DNA of 35,990 nt from a virus: positions 1-35,990 of the IMG/VR virus record IMGVR_UViG_3300035703_000242, one strand, 5' to 3'. Both the position numbers and the translations under genes were made by a program. Shown one piece after another: positions 23,198 through 30,727 of the stretch (positions are counted from its first letter, which is position 1; each line of letters starts with the position of its first letter). The notes under the pieces were generated by a model that did no database searches, was not told the origin of the DNA, and was given only the letters and a program-made list of their open reading frames with translations.

Positions 23198-23965
23198 TTA
23201 AATGCTGTAGACAACAGTAAGATTTTCAATCGCGCTAGTGCCGCTAACCAAATCTTGAACTTGAAGCGAGGTGCAATCTACCGCTGAACCGGACATACGA
23301 AAAATTCCCCGCGTAGCATTTGCTTGTATATACGGGATTACCCATGTCCGTCCAGCATCCAAAGTCATTTGTTCGAGTGCAGCTGTTCCAGCACCAAAAC
23401 CACTTGTGGCTTTGCTAGTGAAAGGCAATGAAAAATAGAACGAGTTAGCGGGAGTCATTCCAGCAGTGCTGATACTTCCTACACCAAAATTACACGTTAC
23501 CCTATTACCGACTCTTGTGTAGTAGCCAGTTGCCGTTGTTGAAGACGCATTACCGCCGGACGCAGCGTCATAAAAATTAACGGTCCATGTTCCTTCTTCA
23601 TACGCCGTGAGCAATTCGCTAGTCATTCCTCCCGCGTTAGGGTTGGCAGAAAAATCAATACCTTTTCCCGCCGTACCAACAACAAGATTACCGTTTGAAA
23701 GCGTTTGGTCACCCGTAAAAGAGTTCGCCGCGTCTGTGCGTGCTACCGTAAAATTAGCGTCCGGTACGGTCATTGTGCGGGTTGCGGCGGCCGCTGGGCC
23801 GGCAATCTGCAAAATACCGCTAGTTGCATTTGAACGTACGTTTTTAACCGTAAGATTGTCAGTTGCTACTTTTACCGTAGTGCTGCTCTGTACGATCGGC
23901 AAAACTTCCGTGCCCGCAAGCGGAGTTGAGGCATTAGAAAGCTGGGATATTTTTTTGTCAGCCAT
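23198..23965 (-). CDS. Tail fibre/adhesin adaptor with shared anchor module (255 aa)
   Basis: 255 aa. N-terminus KKISQLSNASTPLAGTEVLP, IVQSSTTVKVATDNLTV matches the anchor module of two other fibre proteins here. Then MTVPDANFTVARTDAANSFTG is a common shaft motif, and ELLTAYEEGTWTVNFYDAAS starts a beta-rich C-terminal domain frequent in phage fibre proteins. The C-terminal half (ANSFYFSLPFTSKATSGFGA) is probably the receptor-binding or trimerising cap. It is adjacent to the tailspike gene and may carry it or be an alternative adhesin. Confidence 0.82.
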   Translation of the reverse strand: MADKKISQLSNASTPLAGTEVLPIVQSSTTVKVATDNLTVKNVRSNATSGILQIAGPAAAATRTMTVPDANFTVARTDAANSFTGDQTLSNGNLVVGTAGKGIDFSANPNAGGMTSELLTAYEEGTWTVNFYDAASGGNASSTTATGYYTRVGNRVTCNFGVGSISTAGMTPANSFYFSLPFTSKATSGFGAGTAALEQMTLDAGRTWVIPYIQANATRGIFRMSGSAVDCTSLQVQDLVSGTSAIENLTVVYSI

Positions 23966-23975
23966 AAAAACCTCG

Positions 23976-24290
23976 TTACGCGTACATCACTTCAATTTTT
24001 GAAGTGAGCGGAGGAGCTTGCGAGAATGTAATGGTAGTGCCAAGTACGGAATACGTGTTCTTTTGCTGATACACGCCGTTAATGTAGATACTAGTGCTAG
24101 CTTCAATAGCGGCTACTGGAAGCGTAAACTGAACTTGCGAACCAGTACCTGTAAAGTTAGCCGCGTTAACCGGCACTACATTTTGCAATGCAACTTGTTT
24201 AGTTACATTATTCTGTACAATTGCCGCGACTTCTGAATAAGACAGCGGCGTCGTAGCTACAGGAAGTTCAGTAATCTTAACAACAGCCAT
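23976..24290 (-). CDS. Short fibre-anchor protein (104 aa)
   Basis: 104 aa from ATG 24288-24290, with GGAG 8 bases upstream; a GTG nine bases further up has no room for a ribosome site. It consists mainly of the anchor module (KITELPVATTPLSYSEVAAI, VQNNVTKQVALQNV) followed by a small beta module (SQVQFTLPVAAIEASTSIYI, NGVYQQKNTYSVLG) of a kind often found at fibre joints. It lacks a receptor domain, so it may be an adaptor linking the tail to the neighbouring fibre and tailspike. Confidence 0.78.
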   Translation of the reverse strand: MAVVKITELPVATTPLSYSEVAAIVQNNVTKQVALQNVVPVNAANFTGTGSQVQFTLPVAAIEASTSIYINGVYQQKNTYSVLGTTITFSQAPPLTSKIEVMYA

Positions 24291-24295
24291 AATAA

Positions 24296-24460
24296 TCACT
24301 CCAAAAGCAGTAGACCGCCGTCTTCTTGAGTCAAATTGTCGCCAATTTCAGTTAGCAAATTGCCAACCGAGGCCCCGCTATCACGCGTGCCTGAAAACAG
24401 TGTAGCAACACCGGCTAAACCGATCGCTACGCTATTTCGTAATGCGACGCCCCAACTCAT
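24296..24460 (-). CDS. 54-aa small protein
   Basis: 54 aa: MSWGVALRNSVAIGLAGVAT, LFSGTRDSGASVGNLLTEIG, DNLTQEDGGLLLLE. It has a hydrophobic N-terminal stretch (about residues 8-22) and an acidic C-terminus. The ATG overlaps the stop of the 100-aa gene (ATGA), and the stop lies just before the next gene, so the gene fits the packed operon with no gap left. No function recognised; proteins of this size and composition occur beside fibre adaptors in related phages. Confidence 0.65.
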   Translation of the reverse strand: MSWGVALRNSVAIGLAGVATLFSGTRDSGASVGNLLTEIGDNLTQEDGGLLLLE

Positions 24461-24759
24461 CGGATGTTAATAGGTTTCGCGTAAATTGCGCCATCATCCG
24501 ATACGCGGATCGCGCTTACTCGCCACGGCGCACCCGTGCCCTGCGGCACAATGAACGGAATCGGCGTGTACGCCGGAATCGGCGTGCTGGAGGTCGTGGC
24601 AGTGACACCTTCGCCTACCAGAACGTAGCAGGGGGTCGTTGCCCACACTACCACGCCCTGCGGGCCCGCCTGCCAAGTGGCCGTCGAGCCTGCCGTACCA
24701 GTATAAGACACCGTGCGTCCTGGGTAGACCGCATCGGCCATCGGGTTAAGAAGTTCCAT
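24457..24759 (-). CDS. Small beta-rich structural protein (100 aa)
   Basis: 100 aa, beta-rich and Thr/Val/Pro-rich: GRTVSYTGTAGSTATWQAGP, CYVLVGEGVTATTSSTPIPA, PIPFIVPQGTGAPWRVSAIR. This style (short jelly roll with a conserved IPFIVP strand) recurs in phage structural regions near the portal. No enzyme motif. It lies 9 bp after the 120-aa gene. Structural role by position. Confidence 0.72.
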   Translation of the reverse strand: MELLNPMADAVYPGRTVSYTGTAGSTATWQAGPQGVVVWATTPCYVLVGEGVTATTSSTPIPAYTPIPFIVPQGTGAPWRVSAIRVSDDGAIYAKPINIR

Positions 24760-24768
24760 GATCTACCC

Positions 24769-25131
24769 TCACGCTAAAAACTTAAGTTTGTAAATGGTCG
24801 TAAGATACAACGCCAGTATCTCATCAATCAAATTTTGTAAAGGGGAATCGTCCTTATCACAAACTTTATAACGCATGTCTTCCAGCGTTTTAAGTTCGTC
24901 CTGCAAAAAGTCGAGCACATTGTTCGTCTTTTTAGCCGTCTGTAACGCAATCGGACCAATCAGGCCATAACGGCCCTGATAGGCCTCTGCGAAGCTGTCT
25001 GCAAGCGGGATAACCCCCTCGTAAAACTTCTGCAACGCCTTGTGTTTCGCAAAGTTACGCGTGTTGAGGTGCGTAGAGTGCGTCACATCACGCGCAAGGA
25101 ACAGGTGCCCAATAAAGACTTCGCAGGTCAT
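24769..25131 (-). CDS. All-helical, Dps/ferritin-like small protein (DUF5856-like)
   Basis: 120 aa, nearly all helical: ARDVTHSTHLNTRNFAKHKA, LQKFYEGVIPLADSFAEAYQ, and LIDEILALYLTTIYKLKFLA. The HxxH/E pattern (THSTH, KHKALQKFYE, DSFAEAYQ) is like the two-helix metal sites of Dps/ferritin-type bundles; I believe it belongs to the DUF5856 family, but from memory only. The start overlaps the portal stop (ATGA). It may be a head-associated or DNA-protecting protein; it is not part of the classical P22 head set. Confidence 0.75.
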   Translation of the reverse strand: MTCEVFIGHLFLARDVTHSTHLNTRNFAKHKALQKFYEGVIPLADSFAEAYQGRYGLIGPIALQTAKKTNNVLDFLQDELKTLEDMRYKVCDKDDSPLQNLIDEILALYLTTIYKLKFLA

Positions 25132-27293
25132 AGCGGCATCCCTTCAGGCGGCACGGCTATCTCGCGGGGGACGCTAGGCGCCACAAGCTCACCGGTCGAC
25201 AGCATGCCAGCCAGCGTGCCCATAATGATGTCCTGCACCTGCTCCTGAGTTAGACCGCTCTCAACCGCTTTAATTCGATCCGTCTCAGCGTTGTACGCCT
25301 TAACCTCAGCCTCAAACTCCTTGATCTGCACCTCACGGGCTTCCATCGACTGCTGCACGCGGCGGAGCATGTCCTGCATCATCTGCATTTCCTGCGCCAT
25401 CACCTGCATCTGCTGATTGGCGGCTTGCAGGGCGGGGTCTTCCTCGTCCGCAAGCAGCTTCGGATCAATCATCTTCTGAAGCCGCTTACTGATCTCCTGA
25501 GCACCCGGCCAGTCCATATTTTTAACAAATAGATCGCCAGCCACCTGCCACAGCGCCGGATTGGCCTGCAAAATTTGCCCCATCGCGTCCATGGCTTCTT
25601 GCCGCTTGGTCGCGTAAGACGGACCGGTCGTGACCGCCACGTCGTACTTGCCGACAGACGGGTTGTAGATTTTTTCAATCACCACACCCGTCTCGTCCAT
25701 GATGCGACGGACAGGCTCGGCTTGCATTGGGTCAATGCGAACCGTGTTGGTCTCGCCGTCAATGCCAATGATGCGCGCGATGCGCTGGGTGTCGTAAATC
25801 TTCGGGATCAAGTCAACGAGTTGGCGCGTCCCATAGCGAATGGCCCGAGCTAGGTTATCTACAAAGTGGTATGTGCCTGTGTCGCCTTGCCGTTCACGCG
25901 CCAAAATGGCCCGACCGGTGCGCTCGTTGGACCGCATGCCAAGACTCGCATCGTATTGGCCTGTAGAGGCCTTGATGTCGTCGGCAGCGCCCATCTTCGC
26001 CTGGATCAAGCCCGTCTGGGCGAGCGGCGGCGGAGCACGTTGTGGCAGCGGCAGGATGTTGCCCTGTCCGTCTGTCACGTCGGGGTTAACTTCTAAGTAC
26101 GGCCAGTTGGTCGTGTTGGCCGTCTTCCATTGCTGTTCATAACCTTCAAACTGACCGCCGTAACCAATGAACGGCGCTTTGGGCGCAAGGGCTAGCATCT
26201 CTGCTTCCTGCGATACCCAGTAGTTATACATGCGCTGGGCGTCCTTGGCGTTACGCACAAGGCCCGACACGAACATACGACCTTCAACTTCAAATTCATT
26301 GCCGATCACGCGGATCACAGGTATCCACTTGCCCGGCCATTCAGATTCTTCAAGGATTTCGTAGCCGTTTGTCTTCAACCACTTGACGCGTTTAACGTCC
26401 ACCTCGCGCTTGCGAATGGGCTGAAGGCCCAGCATTTCCAATTCTTGCGCTTCAGGTGAGCCTTCAAACGCCGTTTGGTTGCCGGCGTACAAATTTAATG
26501 TCGCTTTGCTGTGTTCTTTATAGAAATACTCCGCAATGCGTACCGTATTTTCATTGATCCACTGCGAAAGCGCTTGATCGCCAATACCGCGCTGCAAAAC
26601 TGACGAAATCGGCTCTGCATTGGGGTACATGCGCTCAAAATCAGCCTTGGGGATGTCCTCAGTAATGAAGCACCACTCCGCATCCGCCCCGCAAGGGTCT
26701 TGGATGGTCGGATCCATGTACACACTGAAGCTATTTCGGATGCGACCGATACGAAGGTCTTGGTCGAACGTATTTTCGTCGCAGTATTCCGTCAAAATGC
26801 GGAAATACCCTTCGCCGTACGTGACTTGGTTGTCGCATGCGGTGTCATACGCCACATCCGCATCTGAAATATACTCAATATGACGAACAATTCCGTCAAA
26901 AATCTCCGCAACCTCAACGTCCGCCTTATCATCGACGGGGATGACCTTACCGGCAGGACGGTTCTGTCGCTGATCGTTCGTGACTTGCCGCACATGCTGC
27001 GGAAGTTTGTTAATAGTTAGGCACGGACGCGCGTTGACCGTTTGTCCTTGCACCGCACCGCGTTGTGCAAGCACGTCCTGTGGCCATTGCCACTGGTTGT
27101 CGGGCGAACCTGCCATAAAACGCAGGTCATCTAGCTCGTCCTCACGGCTGTCTGAGTATGCCGAAAGGGCCATCGTAAGCCGCGAACGGGCGGTAGCCAG
27201 CACGTCCGCTGGATCGCGCGACATCTTGCCCTTATCCGTCGGCGTGTTGGCGACGCGCGCGGCGGCGCGCAGCCCTGTCGGGTCTTTAGCCAT
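25128..27293 (-). CDS. Portal protein, P22 gp1 family
   Basis: 721 aa, almost exactly the 725 aa of P22 gp1. Features seen: the N-terminal wing region (LTMALSAYSDSREDELDDLR, FMAGSPDNQWQWPQDVLAQR, NARPCLTINKLPQHVRQVTN), the FRILTEYCDENTFDQDLRIG strand block, and KASTGQYDASLGMRSNERTG in the stem region. The C-terminal helical barrel is Gln/Met/Glu-rich (QQMQVMAQEMQMMQDMLRRV). Forms the dodecameric DNA gate at the head vertex, contacting terminase outside. The ATG (27291-27293) overlaps the stop of the basic 46-aa gene; the 3' end overlaps the next start. Confidence 0.95.
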   Translation of the reverse strand: MAKDPTGLRAAARVANTPTDKGKMSRDPADVLATARSRLTMALSAYSDSREDELDDLRFMAGSPDNQWQWPQDVLAQRGAVQGQTVNARPCLTINKLPQHVRQVTNDQRQNRPAGKVIPVDDKADVEVAEIFDGIVRHIEYISDADVAYDTACDNQVTYGEGYFRILTEYCDENTFDQDLRIGRIRNSFSVYMDPTIQDPCGADAEWCFITEDIPKADFERMYPNAEPISSVLQRGIGDQALSQWINENTVRIAEYFYKEHSKATLNLYAGNQTAFEGSPEAQELEMLGLQPIRKREVDVKRVKWLKTNGYEILEESEWPGKWIPVIRVIGNEFEVEGRMFVSGLVRNAKDAQRMYNYWVSQEAEMLALAPKAPFIGYGGQFEGYEQQWKTANTTNWPYLEVNPDVTDGQGNILPLPQRAPPPLAQTGLIQAKMGAADDIKASTGQYDASLGMRSNERTGRAILARERQGDTGTYHFVDNLARAIRYGTRQLVDLIPKIYDTQRIARIIGIDGETNTVRIDPMQAEPVRRIMDETGVVIEKIYNPSVGKYDVAVTTGPSYATKRQEAMDAMGQILQANPALWQVAGDLFVKNMDWPGAQEISKRLQKMIDPKLLADEEDPALQAANQQMQVMAQEMQMMQDMLRRVQQSMEAREVQIKEFEAEVKAYNAETDRIKAVESGLTQEQVQDIIMGTLAGMLSTGELVAPSVPREIAVPPEGMPL

Positions 27294-27433
27294 TATTTGC
27301 GCTTCTTACCTTGTGCCTTACGCTTGACCGAGTAGGCGATTGCAACCGCCTGTTTCTGCGGTTTGCCCGCCTTCATCTCAGCCTTGATGTTCTTACGAAA
27401 AGCAGCCTTACTGGCAGACTTAACGAGGGGCAT
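27293..27433 (-). CDS. 46-aa highly basic protein
   Basis: 46 aa: MPLVKSASKAAFRKNIKAEM, KAGKPQKQAVAIAYSVKRKA, QGKKRK. Rich in Lys/Ala, with a helical AAFRKNIKAEMKAGKPQKQA core typical of a small phage protein family (DUF6496-like from memory). The ATG overlaps the stop of the 62-aa gene and the stop overlaps the portal ATG, which supports a real gene. Probably binds DNA or is packaged in the head; function unknown. Confidence 0.75.
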   Translation of the reverse strand: MPLVKSASKAAFRKNIKAEMKAGKPQKQAVAIAYSVKRKAQGKKRK

Positions 27434-27621
27434 TACGGTTTCCTCATCGGTGTGGGCCGAAAGTCAACAGTTGTACGTACAACGTCAGGACGCCGCATCG
27501 GCATGCGCATCGGTCGCGCCGGGCGCTGCGTCTGCTGCGGTGAGGGCTGTGCCTGAATGATCGCATCGCCTAGCACGGCGCGCGGACCAATACCCATCCG
27601 ATCGTAAGGATTGTTAGGCAC
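27433..27621 (-). CDS. 62-aa Pro/Arg/Met-rich protein
   Basis: 62 aa from GTG 27619-27621 (GAGG 8 bases upstream). It has a short start MPNNPYDRMGIGPRAVLGDA and then a disordered Gln/Pro/Arg/Met-rich tail (PARPMRMPMRRPDVVRTT, FRPTPMRKP). It resembles small linker proteins beside the portal in podoviruses. The stop overlaps the next start (TAATG). Function unknown; low complexity makes homology hard to call. Confidence 0.65.
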   Translation of the reverse strand: MPNNPYDRMGIGPRAVLGDAIIQAQPSPQQTQRPARPMRMPMRRPDVVRTTVDFRPTPMRKP

Positions 27622-27626
27622 CCAAC

Positions 27627-27779
27627 TTACCTCTTTTTAGCCGTTTTGGCCGACTGCCGGAACGCCTTAGCGGTCGGCGCGCCCTTAGACCCAGGCTTGC
27701 GCATCTTCTCACCGCTGCCGGCCTTGATACGCTCGCGTTTAGCGTGGATGTTACTATATAACCCGCGTTTAGCTGCCAT
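27627..27779 (-). CDS. 50-aa highly basic protein
   Basis: 50 aa from ATG 27777-27779: MAAKRGLYSNIHAKRERIKA, GSGEKMRKPGSKGAPTAKAF, RQSAKTAKKR. About a third of the residues are Lys/Arg. The GLYSNIHAKRERIKAGSGEK MRKPG core is a recurring phage small-protein signature. A longer in-frame extension into the previous gene was rejected. A nucleic-acid-binding, head-internal role is inferred. Confidence 0.75.
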   Translation of the reverse strand: MAAKRGLYSNIHAKRERIKAGSGEKMRKPGSKGAPTAKAFRQSAKTAKKR

Positions 27780-27780
27780 A

Positions 27781-28044
27781 CTAGCCACACTTCCATCGTC
27801 TGAGTGACGCCTTGGCGCGTTCAGCCGGCCCCTTGGCCTTGGCCACCACACCCTTCATTCGCGCGCAAAAAGACTTCTTACGCCCTGCGTCCGCCTTAGT
27901 CTTCGGACTGGGTGCCGGAGCCTTCAAGTTGCTACCCGTAGCGCGGTTATACTTAGCGCGTCCCTTCGCCGTCAAGCCCGCACCCTTAGAGACGGGCTGC
28001 TTCTCACCGCGACCGACTGACAGACTGACCGATTTGCGTGCCAT
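27781..28044 (-). CDS. 87-aa basic protein, DUF6321-like
   Basis: 87 aa from ATG 28042-28044 (MARKSVSLSVGRGEKQ). Contains GLTAKGRAKYNRATGSNLKA and KKSFCARMKGVV, the signature of what I recall as DUF6321, found next to terminase and portal in many phages. Lys/Arg/Ala-rich with three Cys/Trp landmarks (FCARM, RRWKCG). The start overlaps the terminase stop (TAATG). May be a DNA-binding component of the packaging complex or packaged protein; function unknown. Confidence 0.8.
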   Translation of the reverse strand: MARKSVSLSVGRGEKQPVSKGAGLTAKGRAKYNRATGSNLKAPAPSPKTKADAGRKKSFCARMKGVVAKAKGPAERAKASLRRWKCG

Positions 28045-29570
28045 TAGGCTCCCATCCAACTGCTTGTCACACCCGACCCGCGCTCGGTGACGATGCGTCT
28101 TGGCTTCTCTCGCGCCTCGCGGCTGGCGAGCGGGTAGGCGAAGGTGACGGCGAGTGCGTCGGCGGCGTCTGGTGACGCTTGCCCGCGTGCCTTCATCTCC
28201 TTCTTCCCTTCCAAGAACAGCGTACCTGACGAGTTAGGCTTGACGTGTGGGCCACAGAGGTCAGACTTGAGAAGCCGATCGCTTGGGATGCTCGCCGAGC
28301 GTAGCCATTCCCGCATGTCGCCCCACATCTCTGCCCGCTTGTTGCCCCACATCACCGGGTTCTTCGCCTTCCAGCCAAAGTTTACCCCACGCACCTTATA
28401 CCGCTGCTCTTTAAGGCGGTCAAGTATGCCGTAGCCAAGTCCGCCCTCGTCGATGACGGTGAGCGCAGGATTAAACTCCTCGATCGCGTCGATGACGCGT
28501 CCCACCGTTGTCATCGTGTCATCGCCCCGGTAGCGCCGGATAGCGATCACGTCGCGTCCTTGCCTTACGACGATGACTGTCGAGTCTGCTCCACTTCGCG
28601 CTGGATCGACTCCGACAACGCGTGGCGCGCTCTCGTCCTTGTACCGAGGCCTTGCCATAGCCTCCTCCACAACTCGCGGAGCAATGAACTGGTCGTCTCC
28701 GTCTGAAGGAAACTCCCCGTAGACCTCAACCTTTGCCTGGCTACTATCTGCTCCATACTCAGCGATGATTTGCTCGTAGACGGCTTTGTCGGTGTCTTCG
28801 ACTTGCCGCGCGTCGATGCTTTGCGTGGTCCAGAACTCTCTTTTCGCGTTGAAGCACTCATAGAAATACCCCTCGTTGCGTCGCGGGTTGCTGAAGGCCA
28901 TCCAGAAGCGATGCGGCGTGTTCTCCGTAAAGAAGCCCGCCGTCACCGACCAGATGCTGTCTGGGATACCGCTGGCCTCATCGAAGATGACCATCACACC
29001 GTCGTGGTTGTGCACGCCCGCGTACGCGTCGGGGTTTTCCTCCGACCACAGCCGGCCCTCGACCGACCAGTACCGCGTGCCTTTCTTCAAGTCTCTCTCA
29101 ACGATCTCCGCGAGCCACTTGGCCGGCATCACGCGTGTGGCTGACACCTCGAACCAATGCGAGTTGATCAGCAGCGCGAGCCACTTAGTCACCTCGGCCC
29201 ATGTGACCGAGCGTAGCTGCGCCTCGCTGTTAGCCGACACAATGGTCGTCGAGCCGATGCGCGTTGATAGCATCCACAGTATTAGCCAACTGACGAGCGC
29301 CGACTTACCGATGCCGCGTCCCGAGGCGGTGGCCATGCGCAAGACCTCATAACTGGTCGCCGTTTTGTTTTTGGCGATGTGCGCGGCGATGTCCCGCAGC
29401 ACCTTGCGCTGCCACCGCCTCGGGCCGTCAAAGTGCTCCAGAGGCGTACCCTTTTGCTTCCAAGGGAAGGCGAACAGCACGAACGCCTCGGGGTCGTCCT
29501 TGACGGACGGCGCCCAGAGCCGCGACATGATCTGCTGCTCGTCGTCGGCGCTATAGATCGGCGTTTGCAT
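28044..29570 (-). CDS. terL: Terminase large subunit
   Basis: 508 aa. ATPase: Walker A ASGRGIGKSA (82-91), Walker B VMVIFDEA (192-199, D198? E199 region), and a SNPRRNEG coupling segment (227-234). Nuclease of RNase H fold: VVGVDPARSGADS (D322), TVIDEGGLG (D374) and SPDAADALAV (D468, D471). It drives DNA into the prohead through the portal and cuts the concatemer. Sequence alone does not tell headful from cohesive-end packaging. The start overlaps the terS gene by 20 bp; the stop overlaps the next start. Confidence 0.95.
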   Translation of the reverse strand: MQTPIYSADDEQQIMSRLWAPSVKDDPEAFVLFAFPWKQKGTPLEHFDGPRRWQRKVLRDIAAHIAKNKTATSYEVLRMATASGRGIGKSALVSWLILWMLSTRIGSTTIVSANSEAQLRSVTWAEVTKWLALLINSHWFEVSATRVMPAKWLAEIVERDLKKGTRYWSVEGRLWSEENPDAYAGVHNHDGVMVIFDEASGIPDSIWSVTAGFFTENTPHRFWMAFSNPRRNEGYFYECFNAKREFWTTQSIDARQVEDTDKAVYEQIIAEYGADSSQAKVEVYGEFPSDGDDQFIAPRVVEEAMARPRYKDESAPRVVGVDPARSGADSTVIVVRQGRDVIAIRRYRGDDTMTTVGRVIDAIEEFNPALTVIDEGGLGYGILDRLKEQRYKVRGVNFGWKAKNPVMWGNKRAEMWGDMREWLRSASIPSDRLLKSDLCGPHVKPNSSGTLFLEGKKEMKARGQASPDAADALAVTFAYPLASREAREKPRRIVTERGSGVTSSWMGA

Positions 29571-30030
29571 TAATAGGTTCCGTGGTGGCGTACGCGAGGG
29601 CCGTGGGCTCGGCGTGGGTCAGTGCAGCCGGCGCAGCCGACAATACTCGGCCATTGATGACGCGAGACTCCGCCTCTTGCAGTGCCGCGATGACACTAAT
29701 CTGTTGCGTGACATCGACCTGGACTTGCTGTTTCGCCACCCAGCCGTGCACATGCTGTAGGAGCGAGAGCGCAGCCTTGCTATCGCCATTGCGAGCCGCC
29801 TCACGCAACTGACCTGCCGCCTCAGCCTCAGCGTCGGCACGGCCTTTGGCCTCGGCCATCTCGGCGAGCGGGTCCATTTGACATAAGCGGCGGTATTCGG
29901 TGGGCAGCATGCCCGCTGCGAGCGCAAGGCTATCACCTTTGAGCCCGAGCGCCGCCGCGTCATAAATTGCTTGAAGCCGCGATTCGGTCGCCTTGATCTC
30001 GCGGGGCTCAAACGGGAGCGATTTGAACAT
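29551..30030 (-). CDS. terS: Terminase small subunit-like protein
   Basis: 159 aa from ATG 30028-30030 (MFKSLPFEPREIKATESRLQ). An N-terminal helical DNA-binding-like part (AIYDAAALGLKGDSLALAAG, MLPTEYRRLCQMDPL) resembles the HTH of terminase small subunits, then a central Ala/Glu helical oligomerisation region (AEAKGRADAEAEAAGQLREA) and ALSLLQHVHGWVAKQQVQVD. Position directly before terL, with a 20-bp overlap, supports the call. A longer frame to 30105 exists but has no better start. It would recognise the packaging site on phage DNA. Confidence 0.8.
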   Translation of the reverse strand: MFKSLPFEPREIKATESRLQAIYDAAALGLKGDSLALAAGMLPTEYRRLCQMDPLAEMAEAKGRADAEAEAAGQLREAARNGDSKAALSLLQHVHGWVAKQQVQVDVTQQISVIAALQEAESRVINGRVLSAAPAALTHAEPTALAYATTEPINANADL

Positions 30031-30382
30031 GGCGCAACCGTAGCGTGAACGGAAATAAAAGACAAGCGATGTGCAGGGTTGTCCTGCCGGGAGGCCGCGA
30101 TCCACAACAACCGTGTGACCTGTGTGCCGGGGCGGAGTGCCTTAGATGGTGGGCCATGGCCCTTCAGCTACCTCCCGGTCGCTACGTGCGCATCACGTCA
30201 GACATCGCCACGCAAGAATAGCATAAGGCTTTGGCTTACGGGCTGATGGGAAAAAAATAAAAAATTTTTTGTAACCCCTGCGATACAGGTACATGCCATC
30301 GCGCGGGCCGGCCCACCCCCTCAGTTGCAAATGATTCCCGTTTGCATCCAGTCGCGGCGTGGTCAGCCGTGGGCAGTGTGGG
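30031..30382. other. Non-coding stretch upstream of the late operon
   Basis: No supported gene. It holds the leader of the leftward late operon (terS onward). Seen: a 12-bp palindrome GGGCCATGGCCC at 30151-30162, preceded by GT so that it carries a GTGGGCC core (30149); an A/T tract around 30250-30272 with AAAAAATTTTTT; and an inverted pair TGCAAA/TTTGCA around 30326-30346. A GTGGGC composite element lies at its right edge (30369-30392). No convincing -35/-10 pair for the late promoter was found. Confidence 0.5.
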
Positions 30383-30392
30383 CTATGCCCAC
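30369..30392. repeat. Composite heptamer element, left copy
   Basis: GTGGGCA (30369), a second GTGGGCT exactly 9 bases on (30378) and an inverted TGCCCAC (30386). The same architecture, with 21 of 24 bases identical, recurs at 30704-30727. It overlaps the stop codon (30383-30385) of the 87-aa gene. Part of the array described at 30149-30926. Confidence 0.8.
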
Positions 30393-30646
30393 CTAACCTT
30401 GCCGGTACTCAGCACGTAGCGTGGCGGCTCGTTGTCCGTTTGCACATAGAGCATGCGACGCGCGGGCCATTGGCCCACATGTACGCGTGACGACTGACGG
30501 GCTAACAGGCGGAGCATGCGGGCTTGCGCCGGTGTAATCCGTTCGAGCTCTAACAAATTATCGACAGCCGCTATCACCTGGTCGGGCTCCGAAATCATCA
30601 GCGGTTCGAACCTGGCCAACGTGTCGGACGGGGGCAACGTGGGCAT
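30383..30646 (-). CDS. 87-aa protein embedded in the GTGGGCA array
   Basis: 87 aa from ATG 30644-30646 with an excellent AAAGGAG 9 bases upstream; a longer frame to 30730 runs through the promoter and repeats and is rejected. Predicted mostly helical: VIAAVDNLLELERITPAQAR, MLRLLARQSSRVHVGQWPAR, then a short C-terminal strand (PPRYVLSTGKVRWA). No domain recognised. Both its start and its stop are overlapped by GTGGGCA-type heptamers. It stands alone between the late operon and the early operon, which suggests a regulator or replication protein acting on these sites; this is inference. Confidence 0.8.
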   Translation of the reverse strand: MPTLPPSDTLARFEPLMISEPDQVIAAVDNLLELERITPAQARMLRLLARQSSRVHVGQWPARRMLYVQTDNEPPRYVLSTGKVRWA

Positions 30647-30687
30647 TGTGGGCACTCCTTTAAAATGTGGGCAAAAAGATACTAGCA
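30639..30687 (-). promoter_or_regulatory. Promoter and operator-like sites of the 87-aa gene
   Basis: An extended -10 TGCTAGTAT (minus strand, 30687-30679) lies about 33 bases before the start codon. No -35 is recognisable; the composite element at 30704-30727 occupies that place, hinting that a protein bound there acts as activator or repressor. Further heptamers cover the expected start of transcription (30667-30673) and the ribosome site/start codon (30648-30654, 30639-30645). Confidence 0.45.
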
Positions 30688-30703
30688 CATGCCCATGCGG
30701 TTT

Positions 30704-30727
30704 GTGGGCAATGTGGGCATTGCCCAC
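30704..30727. repeat. Composite heptamer element, right copy
   Basis: GTGGGCA (30704), GTGGGCA (30713) and inverted TGCCCAC (30721); the last two make a 15-bp palindrome with a single central base. Differs from the copy at 30369-30392 at three positions only. It sits at the -35 region of the 87-aa gene promoter. Confidence 0.85.

Noticed and set aside
30100-30240. Possible tRNA or small RNA upstream of terS
   Set aside because: GC-rich with small hairpins, but no cloverleaf, no T-loop consensus and no terminator.
30250-30272. A/T tract with AAAAAATTTTTT as intrinsic terminator
   Set aside because: No GC-rich stem adjacent on either strand; more likely a bent or promoter-linked tract.
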